Notes under the pieces: model-generated
What the model was told of the DNA's origin: nothing
Seen by the model: the letters and a program-made list of their open reading frames with translations, nothing else
Database searches by the model: none
Made by a program: the position numbers and the translations under genes
Source: Lachnospiraceae bacterium
Lineage (GTDB): Bacteria; Bacillota; Clostridia; Lachnospirales; Lachnospiraceae
Reading direction: 5' to 3'
Assembly (NCBI GenBank): GCA_910575555.1
Contig: CAJTFX010000023.1
Coordinates: forward strand, 1 to 64,000
Length of the DNA: 64,000 nt
Shown here: positions 62,429-64,000 of the stretch, piece after piece
Position numbering within the stretch: the first letter of the stretch is position 1
How the letters are laid out: every line of letters begins with the position of its first letter

Positions 62429-62563
62429 CTATACATCGGTAGTTAACAATGCTCCGCCACCAATGCAATCAATCAGACAGCCTATTCTTACGTCACCACA
62501 TCCGCCAAGATAGACATTAACCTCTTCCTCCAAAAGTTCTGTTCTAATTTCCTGTTCTTTCAT
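62429..62563 (-). CDS. Putative RiPP precursor A, 44 residues
   Basis: ATG 62563 has AAGGAGG 7 bases before it, the best RBS of this region. The peptide has an acidic N-terminal part (MKEQEIRTELLEEEVNVYL) with GG just before the first cysteine, then CGDVRIGCLIDCIGGGALLT and TDV. The spacing C-x6-C-x3-C-x-G-x-G is the same as in peptide B. A GG-type leader cleavage site would leave a core starting at the first Cys. It lies 13 bp before the start of gene B. Confidence 0.72.
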   Translation of the reverse strand: MKEQEIRTELLEEEVNVYLGGCGDVRIGCLIDCIGGGALLTTDV

Positions 62564-62654
62564 TGCGTTACCTCCTTAATAGATTCATCCAAGATATCTT
62601 CGACATTTATAATATAATCATTCAAAGCATTTTTATCTATCATTATTGTTTAAA

Positions 62655-62847
62655 TTAACTTTTTTCTTTTCTAATTGGACCATATATACCTTTCAATCTA
62701 AAAAATGTATTTATTCTATATCCGATATCCAAATACGCTCCCCCTACTCCGAAGTTGTTAACGTATGAATAATTTTCTTTTTTCAAAAGAAATGAATTCT
62801 TTGAAAAACTCTCATTAATAGTACCCCAAAATAAACTATCATAACTT
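62655..62847 (-). pseudogene. 3' remnant of a gene upstream of the peptides
   Basis: An open frame without start reads SYDSLFWGTINESFSKNSFL, then SYVNNFGVGGAYLDIGYRIN and TFFRLKGIYGPIRKEKS, ending at TAA 62655. It stops about 90 bp before peptide A, on the same strand, and is cut at its 5' side near a TGTCGCAAAA end like that of an IS. It may be the tail of a processing enzyme for the peptides. The family is not recognised. Confidence 0.5.
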
Positions 62848-63041
62848 CAATGAAAGAGAGTGTCGCAAAATCATCAAATCAGATAATGGAACGGCATCCT
62901 CGCTCTGTTTATGGAAAAATCAGTGGAGTATCCTTTTGTTTGTGGATATTCTCCTGATTTTTGGCGTACTTTAATAAATAATCTCGTTTTGGACTTTGTT
63001 AAGATGATTCTTTTACCGGAAACAGATGACTTCCCATTCGA

Positions 63042-63200
63042 TCATAGATGCATATTATTCCCTTTCACTGTGATATATTTACTCGCATATCCAACTTGTG
63101 TTGTTTCCATAGCATGTACCATATTAGAATTTCCTACCAGAAATGCAAACAGCATCGCAAGCATCATAATTCTTGAGATTCTCTTTTTGTATCTTCTCAT
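63042..63200 (-). pseudogene. 5' remnant of a secreted protein gene
   Basis: The 52-residue frame has an RBS (AGAGGGAAG), a signal peptide (MRRYKKRISRIMMLAMLFAF, then LVGNSNMVHA) and a few mature residues (METTQVGYASKYITVKGNN) before an early stop. It is the start of a secreted protein cut off at its 3' side where mobile DNA begins. The stretch 62860-63041 holds no complete gene. Confidence 0.5.
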
Positions 63201-63219
63201 ACGCTTCCCTCTATGTAAA

Positions 63220-64000
63220 TTATTTCAAATATTTTTTCAGTTCTTCTACCTTGTCGAATCTTTCCCATGGAAGGTTGAGATCATTTCTTCCAAAATGTCC
63301 ATAGGTTGCCGTCTGTTTATAGATTGGACGGCGAAGAGCCAACATCTTAATAATTCCTGCTGGTCGCAGAGCAAATTCTTTTCTTATCATATCTACCAGA
63401 CTTTCATCTGAAATCTTCCCAATTCCAAAGATGTCTACCAAAATAGAGAACGGATGAGCCACCCCAATTGCGTAAGACAACTGAATTTCAAATTTTTTCC
63501 AGATCCGCAGCCACAATATTCTTCGCAACATAACGAGCAGCATAAGATGCAGAATGATCTACTTTCGTACAGTCTTTTCCAGAAAAAGCTGCCCCGCCAT
63601 GCCGTGCCATACCACCATAGGTATCTACAATAATCTTACGTCCTGTTACACCACAATCACCGTGAGGACCGCCGATAACAAAACGCCCTGTTGGGTTGAT
63701 GAAAAATTTTGTATTCTCATCTACCAGTTCTGTTGTAATAATCGGTTCCAATACATATTTTTTTATATTTTCGTGGAGCTGATCCTGTATCACATCTGGA
63801 TCATGCTGTGTTGACAGAACTACTACATCCAGCCGGTTCGAAATACCTGCTTTATCATATTCTACGGTAACGTGACTCTTACCGTCCGGTCTTAAATAAT
63901 TTAGCAAACCATCTTTACGGACTTGGGTAAGCTGACGAGTCAATTTATGTGCCAAGGAAATTGGACATGGCATAAATTTATTTGTTTTGTCACATGCGTA
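63220..64000 (-). pseudogene. metK: S-adenosylmethionine synthetase, frameshifted and partial
   Basis: The frame runs off the right edge. It encodes the middle and C-terminal MetK domains: [46 protein letters not shown]. At about 63492-63500 an A-run slip shifts the frame (ADLEK then stop; the rest, [20 protein letters not shown], is in the next frame to 63220). Usual motifs have drifted: [11 protein letters not shown] in place of the GGGAF type, and [12 protein letters not shown]. It makes SAM from ATP and methionine when intact. Since metK is essential, this is probably a second, decaying copy, unless the slip is a sequencing error. Confidence 0.85.

Noticed and set aside
62263-62563. The cysteine peptides were considered as class II lanthipeptide precursors.
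   Set aside because: Few Ser/Thr lie before the cysteines and no LanM, LanB/LanC or LanT gene is in the window. A lanthipeptide cannot be supported.

Overview
The window looks like a chromosome segment from a gut Lachnospiraceae bacterium (Bacillota, Clostridia). This rests on the 5' end of a 16S rRNA gene at the left edge, clostridial-style Shine-Dalgarno and promoter sequences, and a sialic-acid locus with the gene content and order of the Ruminococcus gnavus 2,7-anhydro-Neu5Ac cluster. The species cannot be named from the sequence alone. Most genes lie on the minus strand.

Region by region: 1-0.6 kb holds the 16S start and tandem rRNA promoters. 0.7-7.2 kb holds a zinc-ribbon protein, a Na+/Ca2+ antiporter, a PhoR-PhoP type two-component pair with a Na+/phosphate cotransporter behind a four-repeat Pho box, and an AI-2E family protein. 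7.2-19.1 kb holds tyrS behind a shortened T-box-like leader, an HD-GYP response regulator, a GH112 galactosyl-hexosamine phosphorylase, a zinc macrodomain hydrolase, a lone trpB, a PocR-type sensor, a cytidylate-kinase-like protein, a 42-residue small ORF and an AraC regulator. 19.1-24.7 kb is a KDG/KDPG operon with its GntR regulator and palindromic operators, then an oligo-1,6-glucosidase. 24.9-26.4 kb is an AAA-ATPase/nuclease-like gene.

27.4-37.4 kb is a nearly complete sulfoquinovose (plant sulfolipid sugar) pathway of the sulfofructose-transaldolase type: ROK regulator, FucI-like isomerase, TauE-type exporter, GH31 sulfoquinovosidase, sodium symporter, DUF4867 protein, sulfolactaldehyde reductase and transaldolase. 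It is preceded by a strong promoter flanked by two identical 23-bp repeats. 37.5-39.5 kb is a junction with a truncated LuxR gene, a transposase fragment and a 44-bp tandem repeat. 39.5-48.0 kb is the nan cluster: NanA, intramolecular trans-sialidase, NanOx, ABC importer and YhcH/NanQ. A dispersed inverted-repeat element seen upstream of tyrS recurs inside it.

At 48.19 kb a 47-base 3' piece of tRNA-Cys(GCA) marks one end of a decayed integrative island. The island holds frameshifted element genes, a group II intron whose reverse transcriptase has an in-frame amber codon, IS66, Rpn and palindromic remnants, and at the right edge a frameshifted, divergent metK. Inside it are two AT-rich gene sets that look like RiPP (ribosomally made, modified peptide) loci. 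The first (52.98-58.19 kb, plus strand) has a 44-residue hydrophobic precursor, a stand-alone PqqD-like recognition protein, a B12-binding radical SAM enzyme, a SPASM protein that has lost the radical SAM cysteine triad, and an ABC-2 transporter. The second (59.7-62.6 kb, minus strand) has two small paralogous peptides with the same C-x6-C-x3-C-x-G-x-G pattern followed by a large FtsX/MacB-type permease. These two sets are the most promising candidates for an undescribed system.
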